A stretch of 64,000 nt of DNA from contig OX327683.1 in the NCBI GenBank assembly GCA_946807835.1, positions 11,847,001 to 11,911,000 on the forward strand. Reading direction: 5' to 3'. Below are positions 1 through 10,661 of the stretch, piece after piece. The position numbers and the translations under genes were made by a program. The notes below the pieces were generated by a model, which was given only the letters and a program-made list of their open reading frames with translations, ran no database searches and had not been told where the DNA came from. The first letter of the stretch is position 1; each line of letters starts with the position of its first letter. Origin of the DNA: Ailanthus altissimus (Eukaryota > Streptophyta > Magnoliopsida > Sapindales > Simaroubaceae).

Positions 1-87
1 AGTGTTTTCCACCTCCAAACTTAATTTAGACATTGTCCCTAATGTCGAAAAGTAAAGAAGTGGAAGTAAGAGACTTTCCTGGTAATT

Positions 88-300
88 TTTGCCACAGTGC
101 TGACTTTTTATCGCTGAAGCGATGATCTGGCGTTGATGCGATAATCATTCATCGCTGCAGCATTGAAGGCTGGTTTTAGAGTGCTTACTGGAATTCCCGT
201 TGGCGTACTAGCTTATGTACTACGGGGGCGGTACTAACTTCAAAGCTCTATTGCTGCCGTGTTAAATTCTCTCGCTATAACGCTGCACTTCTTAGTTTTT
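88..300 (-). repeat. GC-rich short-unit cluster downstream of E1 pol remnant
   Basis: Short units such as ATCGCTGAAGCGATGAT, GGCGTTGATGCGAT and CATCGCTGCAGCATTGAA are spread over this stretch. They resemble the clusters at 13477-13622 (E2) and 34233-34430 (E4), which occupy the same place between pol and the third ORF. No coding potential is seen in the stretch. Confidence 0.5.
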
Positions 301-599
301 GTTTTTTCTTAAAGAGCTAAAAAAATAATACTTACCTTGGGTTGCCTCCTAAGTAGCACTTGATTTAACATTGTCGGCTTGACAGGGCTTCTTATTCTCT
401 TATGGTGGATCAAAGGTGTTGATGGAAGCTTTTATGTAAGTGATCTTGCTGGCTTTCTTCTTTTTCGACTTCCATATTTTTGCTATTAAACCTCAGGCAG
501 TATCTTTTGTTGTGTTCTCTTTATGTCTCTCCGGAAAGACTTTAATCTTAGACCGAAAAAGCGACTCTTCCTTTTCTTTCTCTTTGCTTAGTTCATCGT

Positions 600-1340
600 G
601 ATGCTACTCTTTCTTCTTCTCTCTTGCCTTCCTATGCATTAATGCTCTATTTTGAATGTGAGGATCCAATTTCTTCATATCTTTGATTTGCTTGATGTTT
701 TGGTGCACCACATTAATGTAGAAACAATCCTCACTTTCAGTTGGTAATTTAATTTCCTTGAAGACTTTAAAGGTGACTGTGTCCTCTTATACCCTCATGG
801 TCAACTCCCCATTTTATACATCAATGATTGTTCTTTTAGTGGCTAAGAAGGGTTTTCCAAGGAAGATAAGGATCTCCTTATCTTCTTCAATGTCCAGAAT
901 GATAAAATCGACAGGGAAGATGAATTTATCGACTTTAATCAATACATCTTTGATGAATCCCTTAGGATAGGTGAGAGAACGATCTATCATTGAAGTGTGA
1001 TATTTGTTGGTTTGGCTTCTCTTAATCCCAATTTTTTATACACGGATAATGGCATAAGATTGATGCTAGCTCAGATCATAAAGTGCCTTCCTAAAATTAT
1101 AATTTTCAATTAAGCATGGTATGGTGAAGCTCCTAGGATCTTTGAGTTTTGGAGGTAGCTTTAAGAAGAATGGCGCTACACTCCTCCGTTAGGGCCACAA
1201 TCTCGAAGTCATCTATTTTTCTCTTCTTTGGTAGGATATCCTTAATGAATTTCACATAGCTCGGCATTTGCTCCAATGCATCTGCAAAAGGAAGATTAAT
1301 ATGTAATTTCTTAAAAACATCAAGAAATTTAGAAAACTGC
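600..1340 (-). pseudogene. pol: E1 protease region, broken
   Basis: Minus-strand translation matches the E2 protease region piece by piece: a stretch like LEQMPSYVKFIKDILPKK near 1270, then TEECSAIL near 1185, then YPKGFIKDVLIKVDKFIF near 970-920 and FLGKPFLATKRTIIDV near 860. An LTR-element aspartic protease matures Gag-Pol in the virus-like particle. The segment that should carry the DLGAS active site (about 1075-1040) is shifted out of frame and reads through a stop, so the enzyme cannot be made. After the protease tail the frame runs into the 3' noncoding part with no RT. Confidence 0.7.
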
Positions 1341-1934
1341 TTATCTAGTTTCTTCTTTTGTAGCCTCTAAGGAAATGGTGGTGGTGGAGTGATTGACTGT
1401 GTGGCTTGTTTCTGTGGGTTGCTACTTGTATCTTATGTTGTATTTTCACTTTTCTATTCTTGTTCTTGAATACCAGGTTCTATACTTTTCTGTGTTTTAG
1501 CACTTTTCTCTCGACTTTTTAATTGCTATAATCTTTGAGGAAATGGTATAGGTGGTGTATTTGGTTGTACGTCTTCTTGCTGGACCACTATTTCTCTTTC
1601 ATTCTCCTTTATCTCTGAAAGTTGTGGTTGACGTGTATTGTCATGTAAGATTTTACCACATCTTAGGGATGGATTGACACTACTTTACATTTTCTTTTAG
1701 ATTGACTTCAGTGTTGCTTGGTATGGTTCCTTGAGGGCGATTGTTCATTGTTGCAGCGAGTTGTCCTACTTAATACTCCAAGGCTCTAAATGAAGCTACT
1801 TGACTTTGAAAGAGTACATCTATTTTCTTCATAAATTGGAAGAGCATGTCTTCAATGTCTGGGTTTTTCTCTTGTTGGATTTACGGGTAGAAGTCAGGAG
1901 GATCTTTGGAATGTTGTCTTTGATTATTGTTGCT

Positions 1935-2875
1935 CTATGAGAAGTTGGGGTGATTTCTCCATCCAGGATTGTAAAAATTTGACTTGGGATTATTGAGGTT
2001 GAAGTCCCCTACATATTGGGTAGTCTCCATGCAATGTCCATTCGTATGATTGCCTCTATATAAATCACAAGTAATTGGTTGACTCTTGATGGCATTAACT
2101 CTAAAGTTGCTTAATTGTTTGGTTAAAAGGTTGACTTGGGCAAATAATGTGGTCAACGTGTCTACTTTATGTAATCTAGTGATCTTTCTTGTGGTAGACC
2201 TTTCAGTGGGCCATTGATAGGCATTGGATGCCATCTCATCTAGTAGATCATATGCTTCAACAGTAGATTTGTTCATGAGTGCTTCTCTACCTGCAGAATC
2301 CACTATTGTTCTGAATTGACCAGCTAATCCATTATAGAATGTTTGTACAAGCAACCACTTCAAAACTCCATATGAAGACATTTTCTTTGCATATCTTTGT
2401 ATCTCTCCCATGCCTCATAAAGAGATTCTCTATCTAATTGTAGGAATAATGTGATGTCGTTCCTCATTTTGGCAGTTTTAGCAGGTGGAAAAAATTTGAA
2501 GAGAAACGTTTATGCAAGATCATCCCATGTAGCAATGGATCCAGATAGAAGTGATAGCAGCCAGTATTTTTCTTTGTCTCTTAAGGAAAAAGGAAACAAT
2601 CTTAGTCGAATTGCATCATCAGATACCTCATTGTACTTGAATGTGTCACATATCTCTAAGAAGTTGATGATGTGCATGTTTGGATCGTCATTAGGCAATC
2701 TACTGAATTGTACAAAATCCTTGACCATTTGAATCATGCTTGGCTTGATCTCGAAGTTGTTAACTTGAATAGTTGGCCTTTGAATGCTTGAATGGGTTTC
2801 ATTGACTAGGGGAACAGTATATTCCCTCAGTGGTCTTGCTTCATTATTGGGTGCAATTGGTAATTGATCTTCCAT
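1935..2875 (-). pseudogene. gag: E1 Athila-type gag, broken
   Basis: Starts MEDQLP at 2875. The retrotransposon Gag core is clear: PNDDPNMHIINFLEICDTF, AIRLRLFPFSLRDK, then after an in-frame TAA at about 2510 FKFFPPAKTAKMRNDI, and WLLVQTFYNGLAGQFRTIV. A one-base shift near 2360 separates the two open stretches (2875-2510 and 2411-1935). Gag forms the particle core and packages RNA. The C-terminal knuckle, CDFCGDNHQNGLC in E2, reads CDLYRGNHTNGHC here, so the second cysteine is lost. The E2 protein at 8205-9023 is the closest match in the window. Confidence 0.85.
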
Positions 2876-3045
2876 GGTTTTGACTTGATTTTTCTCTCTT
2901 CTAATTATCTTAAAGATCTTTTAATTTCTGGACCAAAAGCAATCAAGTCTTCACTTTTTGATCTTTGCATGTACCTAGAAAGAAAGTAAAACCTATATTA
3001 AAAAAAAAAGAAAATAAAATCTGAAGTAAAAACTAGAAAACTTGG

Positions 3046-5814
3046 TGTAATATCCAATCCCTATTAGTAGTATTGACGCCTAGATTTCGGTATAGAGTAA
3101 TGAAGGCACCATAGGGTTAATCAATTTTAACCTTATTAGACATATTTTTGTTATGGTGCACATGAGATATATTAGACCCAATTTGGTAATTTCACATGCG
3201 GTCGGAGCGTCGGACGACCCTAGAATATTTTTAGAATTTTTCTCTATTGGCTTGGAAAAGAAAATTCTAATTTACTACATGAATTTCCATTTAAGGGTAC
3301 GTATGGAACAAGCCTTTGTTGAGAAATACAATTCATATATTAAGGAATTGACCAATTAGAAGCAATCTCATGGATTCCCAAGTTGGGAATTCTAGTTAGT
3401 TCCTTTGACTATTCTAACTAGATAGTTACAAAGGAACCAATTCAATCCTTCCATTTGAACTAATGGCAAATTAGAAGTTTTGAATAAGTTGAAGGGCAAA
3501 ATAGTCAATTAAGGGAGCACTATATATATATATTGGAAGTGTGTAGAGTTTTCAAGAGATCAAAAGCCAACCCTTAGAGCAAAAAGAGAGCAAATTCGTG
3601 CAAAGGTTGAAGGTGCTGCTACAGTAAAATTTCAGTTTTTGTCTTCATGATTTTTCAAGTGTAATCAAGCTAAAATAAGGTTACTATGAATCCCTAAGCT
3701 CAATTGAAGCCTCCATTAGTGAAAATTCAAGAAAAAGAGGTAAGAAAAGCATTGTTTTATGAGTTTGATAAGAGATCTTTCAAGAATGTTTCAATTGATA
3801 TTATTGTGTGTATTCTAGGCTTAGATTGAGTTAAATTCTAGTGTGGAGCTTGAAGGAGTCATCAATTTGAAGAAATTGGTAAGGTAGAAATTAGGGTTTT
3901 TGGTGATTTTGATGTAGAGATTTCAATTAGTTGTAATTAGGGCTTTAGAATGAAATTGGCTTGATTTTGTGGTAATTAGAACAAAAAATTGAGAAAAGGA
4001 ATGTGTTGGAACCTAGGGTGAAATTCTGCCACTTTAGGGAAGTTAGGGATTGAGTGGTGTTTTGATTGAGATGTGTGTAAATGGTGCATAATGTGAATTA
4101 AATGTATATGGTTGATGGAAAAATCAAAAATGAAGAAAATGGGACATAATTGTCCATTTTGAAAAGGTGAAGGGCAATTATGTCCAACCAAGTTATATGG
4201 CGTTCAATAATTTTCAGGGCGCCGGATGGTGAGTTAGATTAGATTAAATGGCTCCGTAAATAAAAATCAGAAAGTAGTATCCATCTGGGCTTTGTGTGCT
4301 GACTAAGGCATTTAGTAGTTAAATGAGATTCTAGCATTCGATTTGGTTCTAAATGTTATTTATGGCGCGTAGGTGAAGATAACCGAGAGCAGTAACGGGA
4401 GTGAAATTGAGCACGGAGCGGTTGTGAGTGAAAATCTGCCATTTCTTTTACTTTTCGTTTATTATGTTTTCGCATAATGAATATGTATGTTTTATGAGCT
4501 TTCGATGCATAAACATGATTTATGATCTTGATAAATATCCATAGACATGCTTTTACATGTTCGGGTTGAGAAACAGTTTTAAAATTTTTGCATCCGTTTT
4601 AAAGACCATTGGTACCCTCAGATTATAGTGATGGTGATTGTATTAGACCCGGCCAGTATATCCCGTACACATGGGCAGGTCATGGAGGGCGTGTCACTAA
4701 CTCCGGGAAGTCGAGGTGTCAAGTTATGTGAGTCGCTTTATGTGTACGAGGTATTGTCTCGCTATATGTATGCAATGTAGAATTCTGCTGCATAGCTAAT
4801 GAGATGTCTTGAGATGTCACTGTAGGTGCTGCTAGTTGAAGTGCCTCGTGACCTACTGACGTGTGCGGTGCTAGTTGAGTCGCCGCGTGAGTATAGAGCT
4901 TTAGGGTTACCATTGGTATAGTTTAGAAAGAAAATGGCTGAGTGAAGACTTTACTAGTTTTCGATCTACCGATAGCATTTTATGCGTTTATATGCACATG
5001 TTAGTTATTGTGCTACATAGATTTTGGATATTGTTTTTCAAATATGTAGATAAAACCCGCTCGGCAAGAATTCATCAGCACATGATGTTTGAAAAATGTT
5101 TTATAGCTTTACAACAGTTTTAGAAGCACGATTTATGCATGTACTTAGAATTTACTATCTATGCATAATGTTATTTTATTTGAAATCGTTATTGCACTCA
5201 CTGAGCTCCTTTAGCTCACTCGTTTTGGGTTTTATGTTTTTTAAGCCCCTTCCCGGGTGCAGGTCTCGGTACGCAAGCTGCTGATTCTCCTATTGCCGAG
5301 TAGTGGGCCAAATTCAAAGATCATTTTTGTATATGTAAATATACTAAATAGCACCCTTTGCTTTCTGCATAGTAGTTACAGGCATATATATTTGTATGTA
5401 TGCTTTGAACCAACCAGAAGAGATTTTGATATTATGATGATCGTTTTTATCTTTTTATGAGTATGCTCATTTTTTGATTTAAATGAAACTATTGAGTTGT
5501 GTTGGATTTGATTTGGAATTGACCGGAGGTTCGAATTGGTAGTATTGAGAAGTGTTTGAAATAGAAGTGAAACGTCTTTGCATGTTTCATATGGATTTTC
5601 CGAAAAATAGGGGAAACTCGGTCCCTTTTTAAAAGAAATTAAGATGTCATTTTCATGTATATTACAAGACTTTCTCAGTAGTAGCAAGAACTAAAAAGGG
5701 ATTCGCCTCATGAAATTTCTCAACTTACCCAATTAGGTTCTGAGGAACTTCCATCGGGGTGCCCGGCAGGGCCGCTGGGATCTATAGTAGAGGCTCTCGG
5801 GTCGGGTCCTATCA
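3046..5814 (+). repeat. Tekay-like 5' LTR
   Basis: Begins TGTAATATCC and ends GGTCCTATCA, directly followed by the primer site. A second copy is the solo LTR at 23749-27966, which aligns along its whole length. The site GGAGCGGTTGTGAGTG near 4425 is the unoccupied version of the target hit by LTR-B in that second copy. Confidence 0.9.
3521..3534 (+). promoter_or_regulatory. TATA box of Tekay-like LTR
   Basis: TATATATATATATT, 476 bp into the LTR, is followed by a purine-rich leader. The equivalent place in the 23749 copy is ATTATATATATTTT near 24222. This is a likely RNA polymerase II start region, inferred from position and composition. Confidence 0.5.
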
Positions 5815-5817
5815 AAG

Positions 5818-5829
5818 TGCTATCAGAGC
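5818..5829 (+). other. Primer binding site, initiator tRNA-Met type
   Basis: TGCTATCAGAGC starts three bases after the LTR end and differs by one base from the usual TGGTATCAGAGC that pairs with the 3' end of plant initiator tRNA-Met. Confidence 0.75.
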
Positions 5830-5965
5830 ACGGTTTTTGAAGTTTTTAGATAAAGAGCTCATTTTAAGAATGAGATTCTTGAAGTTGCATGCATATTTTT
5901 CTAAGTTTAGTAAATTGAATTCTATGCATTTGATAATCATTTGCATCGCTAAATTTACAGAAAAT

Positions 5966-6591
5966 ATGCATCGTCGTAGAGGCCCACGTACTAGGAGAGC
6001 AGCTGTGGAGGCTCTTGCATCTGAGGAGGAGCAGGGGAATGAGTCGGTAAATGTCCCTACACCTCAGACGCCTCCTGAGTCATCTCAACCTGCTGTGCTA
6101 GAGGGTGGAAATGTGAATATAGCTCAGATGGCCCAAATACTAGCAGCAGCAATCCAACAGCCGAGAGAGACCGGAATGTCCATTAAGTGAGCCAGGGAAT
6201 TGGACGCCAAGCCTTATGATGGTACCGGAGACCTCGAGAGGGCCCTATCGTGGTTAGAGAACAATGAAGAAAATTTTCAGGTTATAGGATGTACGGAAGA
6301 ACAGATGGTGGTATACTCCGATTTTCTATTGAAGGAAGGATAGAAGGATTGGTGGAAGGCCTTGCAATGAAGAATGCTGATAGGGTGTCTTGGGCGCTTT
6401 ACAAAGGGGAATTCTTGACTAAGTTCTACCCCAAAAGCTATAAGGATGCGAAGATAGAAGAGTTCTTCAAGTTGGAACAAGGTGCCCTCTCGGTGGCAGA
6501 GTACAAGAAGACGTTTTCAGAGCTCCTCCGTGCCGTTCCCTTTATAGCCGACAATGAGGAGCAGAAGGCTAACCGATTTGCAGTTGGTCTC
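5966..6591 (+). pseudogene. gag: Tekay-like gag, truncated and mutated
   Basis: The start chosen is the ATG before HRRRGPRTRRAAVEAL. An in-frame TGA lies at 6188 and a TAG near 6340, and a frameshift falls between about 6345 and 6400. Conserved Gag features follow: LERALSWLENNEENFQVIGC, KDWWKALQ, then FLTKFYPKSYKDAKIEEF and LEQGALSVAEYKKTF. This is the capsid-like domain of chromovirus Gag. The reading stops at 6591 because the Athila LTR begins there. A stretch of about 150 bases between the LTR and the ATG is leader. Confidence 0.85.
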
Positions 6592-6793
6592 TGATAATAC
6601 ATATTTTCATATAATATTTTGATACTCCTAAGATTAATATTTTCTCATTTAGACCTCAATTTGTTTGTATTTGTGCACTTTCTTTATGAATTTTAGGTTC
6701 AAAGACATTTGGAACATCACACGAGAAAACGGACGCAAATGGGAGCATTAGAGATAAAAATACAAATGGAGGCAGTGTTTGCTACAGTGCAAT

Positions 6794-6880
6794 ACCGGGG
6801 CATTCAATACCGCGGCACCAATTCCAAAAAGTGAGCGCTGCGGCATTGAATCCCAATGCCGCGGCACTGAGACCTGGACA
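6794..6880 (+). repeat. GC-rich unit cluster in E2 LTR U3
   Basis: Units ACCGGGGCATTCAATACC, GCGGCACC, GCGCTGCGGCATTGAATCCC and AATGCCGCGGCACTGA occur in an otherwise AT-rich LTR, ending about 75 bp before the TATA box at 6955. The 3' LTR has the same cluster at about 16963-17038 with several base changes inside the units. Confidence 0.65.
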
Positions 6881-6954
6881 GCAAAAGTTGACAGAATGCT
6901 GAAAATCAGGAAGTCCAAAAGCAACCTTAAGTGCGCCCTAATTTCGTGCTCTCA

Positions 6955-6965
6955 CCTATATATTT
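6955..6965 (+). promoter_or_regulatory. TATA box of E2 5' LTR
   Basis: CCTATATATTT lies about 365 bp into the LTR. It is conserved at about 17126-17136 in the 3' LTR. It fits the U3/R border expected for a Ty3/gypsy LTR. Confidence 0.55.
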
Positions 6966-7934
6966 GCGCAAAACATACATTTTGAAAAAGACTCCAACTA
7001 GGACAGCAGCTGGAAACACAAAAGAAACACCTAACTTTTAAGTTTGGAGAAATCAAAGAGGAGGAAAGCAAGATTCAACATCAAAGACATTTGACAGGGA
7101 TTTCTTCTTTGCTTGATCTTTTACTTGTTGTAAGATGTTTAGTTTGCATGTATTGATGGAATTAGCTTTAAGATTATGTAGTTTAATGATGAGCTAATTT
7201 CATTAATCTAGGATTACATCCTTGAACTCATTATGTGATTGATTTTAGCTCTTTCTTTTATGGTATTAATTCAGCTTTTGATATATTCATTGTGCTTGTG
7301 TTTAATGCTATTTGATTACTTGGCCAGTAGTTAAATTGATCTAGAAATACTTAAATAAACTTGGCAAAGGCATTTAGGTATTCAGTCTTAAGCCTATTGA
7401 TGCATGATTATAGTGTAGTACACTTGAGTTTCATATGAGATAGACATATACTCATAAGCCATGTATGGCTCATAAAACTTGTGCTTAATGAATTTTGTTC
7501 AATTTATTTATCATAGACATATAGATATTTTATTGGATAGAATATATTCACTTGACCTATAAAAGAGGCTTGTGATGTGTTGAGTGTTTTGGTCAATATA
7601 TCAAGTTGAGAACCAATAGACCTGAAAGAGATTCTGCTGAATTTATTTGCATAATGGGGGATAGTTTGTAATCCTAGGATTTCTCATATTGAATTTAACT
7701 TGTTGGCAATTTAGTTTATCACTTAGCATAATTAAGTTGTTCTTTTACTTGAGTAGTTTAATCTCATACATTAAATCATTTTCTGGATAATAGTAGAAAG
7801 ACACAATTTCAGTACTTAAACTAGAAAAGACAAATCATTCTCTGTGGGATCGACACTTTTCTCATCATATATTACTTGTTGCGATAACGTGCACTTGCGC
7901 TAATTTGTGTTATAGAAAACACACAACAAGTTTT

Positions 7935-7952
7935 TGGCGCCGTTGTCGGGGA
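7935..7952 (+). other. Primer binding site, tRNA-Asp type
   Basis: TGGCGCCGTTGTCGGGGA matches the Athila-type primer site TGGCGCCGTTGCCGGGGA with one C-to-T change. The transition fits the decay seen elsewhere in E2. Confidence 0.9.
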
Positions 7953-8042
7953 ATGAAATTTGTTTTTATTTTAATACTGATATAAGTCTTTGCTCCTGTT
8001 AATTCAGATTTCTGTTATTGTTTGTAGACATTTCAGGTGTGT

Positions 8043-9551
8043 ATGAGACGTTCCAAGAGCATTGATCTAACATACTTTGATCCTGAAATTGAGAGGACAC
8101 TAAGAAGATTATGCCGAGACCAGAACTAAGTGAGTAACATGGAAGGGCAAAACTAGAATGTTTGTGCAGAGCCAAGAGCCTTATGAGATTATGCAGTTCC
8201 TTAGGTGAATGGCATACACTCAAGCATTCGCAGGCCAAATATCAATGCTAATAATTTTGAAATCAAGCCGGGGACTATTCAAATGCTTAAAGAATCAGTG
8301 CAGTTCAGCGGCTTCCCGAATGATGATCCCAACGAGCATATCATAAATTTCTTAGAAATTTGTGACACATTCAAATACAATGGCGTGTCAGATGATGCCA
8401 TAAGACTCAGGTTGTTTCCATTCTCCTTGAGGGACAAAGCAAAAAGTTGGTTAATATCATCACTATCCGGTTCAATAACAACATGGGATGATTTGGTACA
8501 AAAGTTCTTAGCCAAGTTCTTTCCACCAGCCAAAACTGCAAAGATGCGTAATGATATTACCACTTTTGTACAGCATGAGTCAGAATCATTGTATGAATCA
8601 TGGGAGAGATTTAAGGATATGCTGAGAAAGTGTCCACATCATAGAGTTCCCAAATGGTTATTGGTGCAAACATTTTATAATGGATTGGTGGGACATTTAA
8701 GAACGATTGTAGATGCAGCAGCTGAAGAGGCATTAATGAGCAAGTCCACAGATGTGGCATATGACTTGTTGGAAGAAATAGCCTCCAACAACTACCAATG
8801 GCCATCAGAAAGAGTGAATCCTAGAAAAGTTGCTGGTGTGCATGAAATTGATGCACTCACTTCTTTGACAGCACAAGTTAGTTTGTTGGCTAAGAAGATG
8901 GATACACTTGGAGTCAATGCAGTAAAAAGCCAACCACCAACTTGTGATTTTTGTGGAGATAATCACCAAAATGGTCTATGCATGGAGACAGCACAATATG
9001 TGGGGAGTTACAATCGGCAGTAGCATAATCCCAACTCGAATTTTTACAATCCAGGGTGGAGGAATCATCCAAAATTTTCTTGGAATAATAATAACCAAGG
9101 GCAATCCTCAAAATCCATGAATCCACCCGGATTTCAAATGCAGCGGCAGCAGCAACAATTTCATTAAGAAAAGAAACCTGGTGTTGAGGAATTGTTAATT
9201 CAATACATAAGGCAAACTAACCAACTTTTGTAAAGCCAATCAGCATCTCTTCGCACCTTAGAAAACCAAGTTGGTCAATTAGCTTTTGCAATGAACAACC
9301 GTCCTCAAGGCTCGCTACCGAGTAACACGGAAGTTAATCTAAAAGGTGATAGAGAGCAATGCAAAACAGTAACATTGAGAAGCGGTAAAGAAATGCAAAA
9401 CATTGTGGGAAGACCTAAACCATCAGTAAATGCAGAAAGTGCAGAAAATTATGAAAAGGGGAATGAAAAACAAGAAGATAGTGTAGCAAAAGAAAAGGTT
9501 ATACAGAAAGAGAAGGTGCAGCCTTACAGACCACCAACATTTCCTCAGTGA
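8043..9551 (+). pseudogene. gag: E2 gag
   Basis: The frame begins MRRSKSIDLTYFDPEIERTL at 8043, as in Athila Gag. Four stops fall before 8205; the longest open part runs 8205-9023 (about 272 residues) and holds the capsid-like core (FLEICDTFKYN, LRLFPFSLRDKAKSW, FLAKFFPPAKTAKMRND, WLLVQTFYNGL). Next comes the knuckle CDFCGDNHQNGLC (about 8941-8979), which keeps its three cysteines and its histidine. A Gln/Asn-rich linker follows, then a lysine- and glutamate-rich tail containing VTLRSGKEM (about 9370) that leads into protease. Stops lie at 9021, about 9165, about 9231 and 9549. No frameshift was seen in this span. Confidence 0.9.
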
Positions 9552-9647
9552 CTACAGAAGCAAAAGCAAGAGAAGCAGTTTACAAAGTTTCTGGAAATTT
9601 TTAAGAAACTACACATTAACATACCATTTGCAGATGCATTAGAGCAA

Positions 9648-10655
9648 ATGCCTAGCTATGTTAAATTCATGAAGGACATTCTTTCAAGGAAAAAGAAGCT
9701 GGACGAGTATGAAATTGTAGCATTGACAGAAGAATGCAGTGCAATATTGCAGAAAAAATTGCCTCCAAAGCTCAAGGATCCAGAAAGTTTTACCATTCCA
9801 TGCACAATCGAAAACCGATATTTTGGTAAAGCTTTATGTGATCTAGGGGCCAGTATAAATTTGATGCCTTTATCTATCTACAACCAGCTAGGATTAGGGG
9901 AAGCTAAGCCTACAAATGTTACTTTACAACTTGCAGATCATTCATTCACATACCCTAAAGGTGTGATTGAAGATGTGTTAGTTAAGGTAGATAAATTTAT
10001 ATTCCCAGCTGACTTCATTGTGTTGGACATGGAAGAGAATCTTGAAATTCCAATCATTTTAGGAAGACCTTTCTTAACTATCGGTAGAACTTTGATTGAT
10101 GTCCAAAAGGGAGAACTTACTATAAGAGTACAAGATGAAGAGGTGACGTTTAATGTGTTCAAAGCTATGAAATTTCCCAAAGAAGCAGATAAATGTTACT
10201 GCATCAACATTATTGACATAGAGATTCAAAGGATTTTCAACAACTACTCTAGCCAAAACTCTCTAGAAAATGCAGTCATGAATGAGAATGAAGTGGAAGA
10301 TCAGGGAGCACTGGAGTATCTCAATGCTTTAAATTCTACACCCCACCAAAAGCACAAGAGTTTTAGATTTGAAGTGCTTGAAGAATCAGAAAATATGGAA
10401 GCAAGCACTAAACCTTCGACAGAAAAATCGCCAACACTTGAACTCAAACCCTTGCCTAACCATTTACGGTATGCATTCCTCAGTCCATCCTCAACACTTC
10501 TTGTAATAATATCTGCTACATTAAATGAAACACAAGAAGAGAAGTTGCTTAGAATACTGCGAAAGTACAAGAAGGCATTGGGATGGACAATTGCAGACAT
10601 CAAAGGAATCAGTCCTTCATTCTGCATGCATAAGATATTGTTAGAAGATCAGTAA
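9648..10655 (+). pseudogene. pol: E2 aspartic protease
   Basis: An open run of 335 codons in the same frame as gag. The first ATG is internal to the polyprotein, so 9648 is not a true start. The retropepsin motif CDLGASINLMP sits near 9837-9869 with the catalytic Asp intact, and the second conserved block IILGRPFLTIGRTLIDV lies near 10052-10102. After about residue 190 comes a poorly conserved linker, rich in Glu and Ser, that leads to RT with ...KYKKALGWTIADIKGISPS near 10566-10620, the usual N-terminal RT approach in Athila/Tat. It ends at a TAA (10653-10655) in the polyprotein. Inactive only because the polyprotein is broken up- and downstream. Confidence 0.9.
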
Positions 10656-10661
10656 ACGTCT

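Larger units (their letters stand above)
1..3045 (-). mobile_element. Athila-like element E1, gag-protease-only derivative, partial
   Basis: Read on the minus strand, this holds a leader (about 3045-2876), gag (2875-1935), a damaged protease region (about 1340-600), and then, with no room for RT, RNase H or integrase, the conserved end-of-pol motif AGGAGGCAACCCAAGGTAA at about 333-352, which E2 shows at 13388 after integrase. A PPT-like AAGTTTGGAGG lies at about 16-26. In E2 the distance between these last two markers is about 2.8 kb and includes the third ORF; here it is about 0.3 kb, so that ORF is missing too. E1 therefore looks like an internally deleted, non-autonomous copy. The 3' end lies outside the window, and the 5' end is cut by the Tekay-like LTR at 3046. 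Confidence 0.8.
3046..6591 (+). mobile_element. Tekay-like Ty3/gypsy chromovirus, 5' part
   Basis: A 2769-bp LTR, an initiator-tRNA-Met-type primer site, a short leader and the first part of gag are present. The element stops at 6591, where E2 is inserted. Its pol and 3' LTR do not reappear in the window. Long LTRs starting TGTAATATCC and a Gag with the FYP.SY.D.K..EF..LEQG pattern are typical of the Tekay/Del chromoviruses; the integrase chromodomain that would confirm this is not visible. Confidence 0.8.
6592..7928 (+). repeat. E2 5' LTR
   Basis: It begins TGATAATACATATTTTC and ends ACACAACA, giving TG...CA over 1337 bp, and is followed after six bases by the primer site. It matches the 3' LTR from 16762 base for base over long runs; differences are mostly transitions plus one deletion of about 15 bases in the 3' copy near 17219. 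Confidence 0.93.

Noticed and set aside
758..970. Plus-strand frame of 70 codons in E1
   Set aside because: Shadow of the minus-strand protease remnant; the minus strand gives the recognisable retropepsin blocks.
5257..5460. Similar 67-codon frames in both Tekay LTRs (5257-5460 and 27409-27612)
   Set aside because: Explained by LTR homology; no domain, no codon signal, and neighbouring LTR parts are equally conserved.
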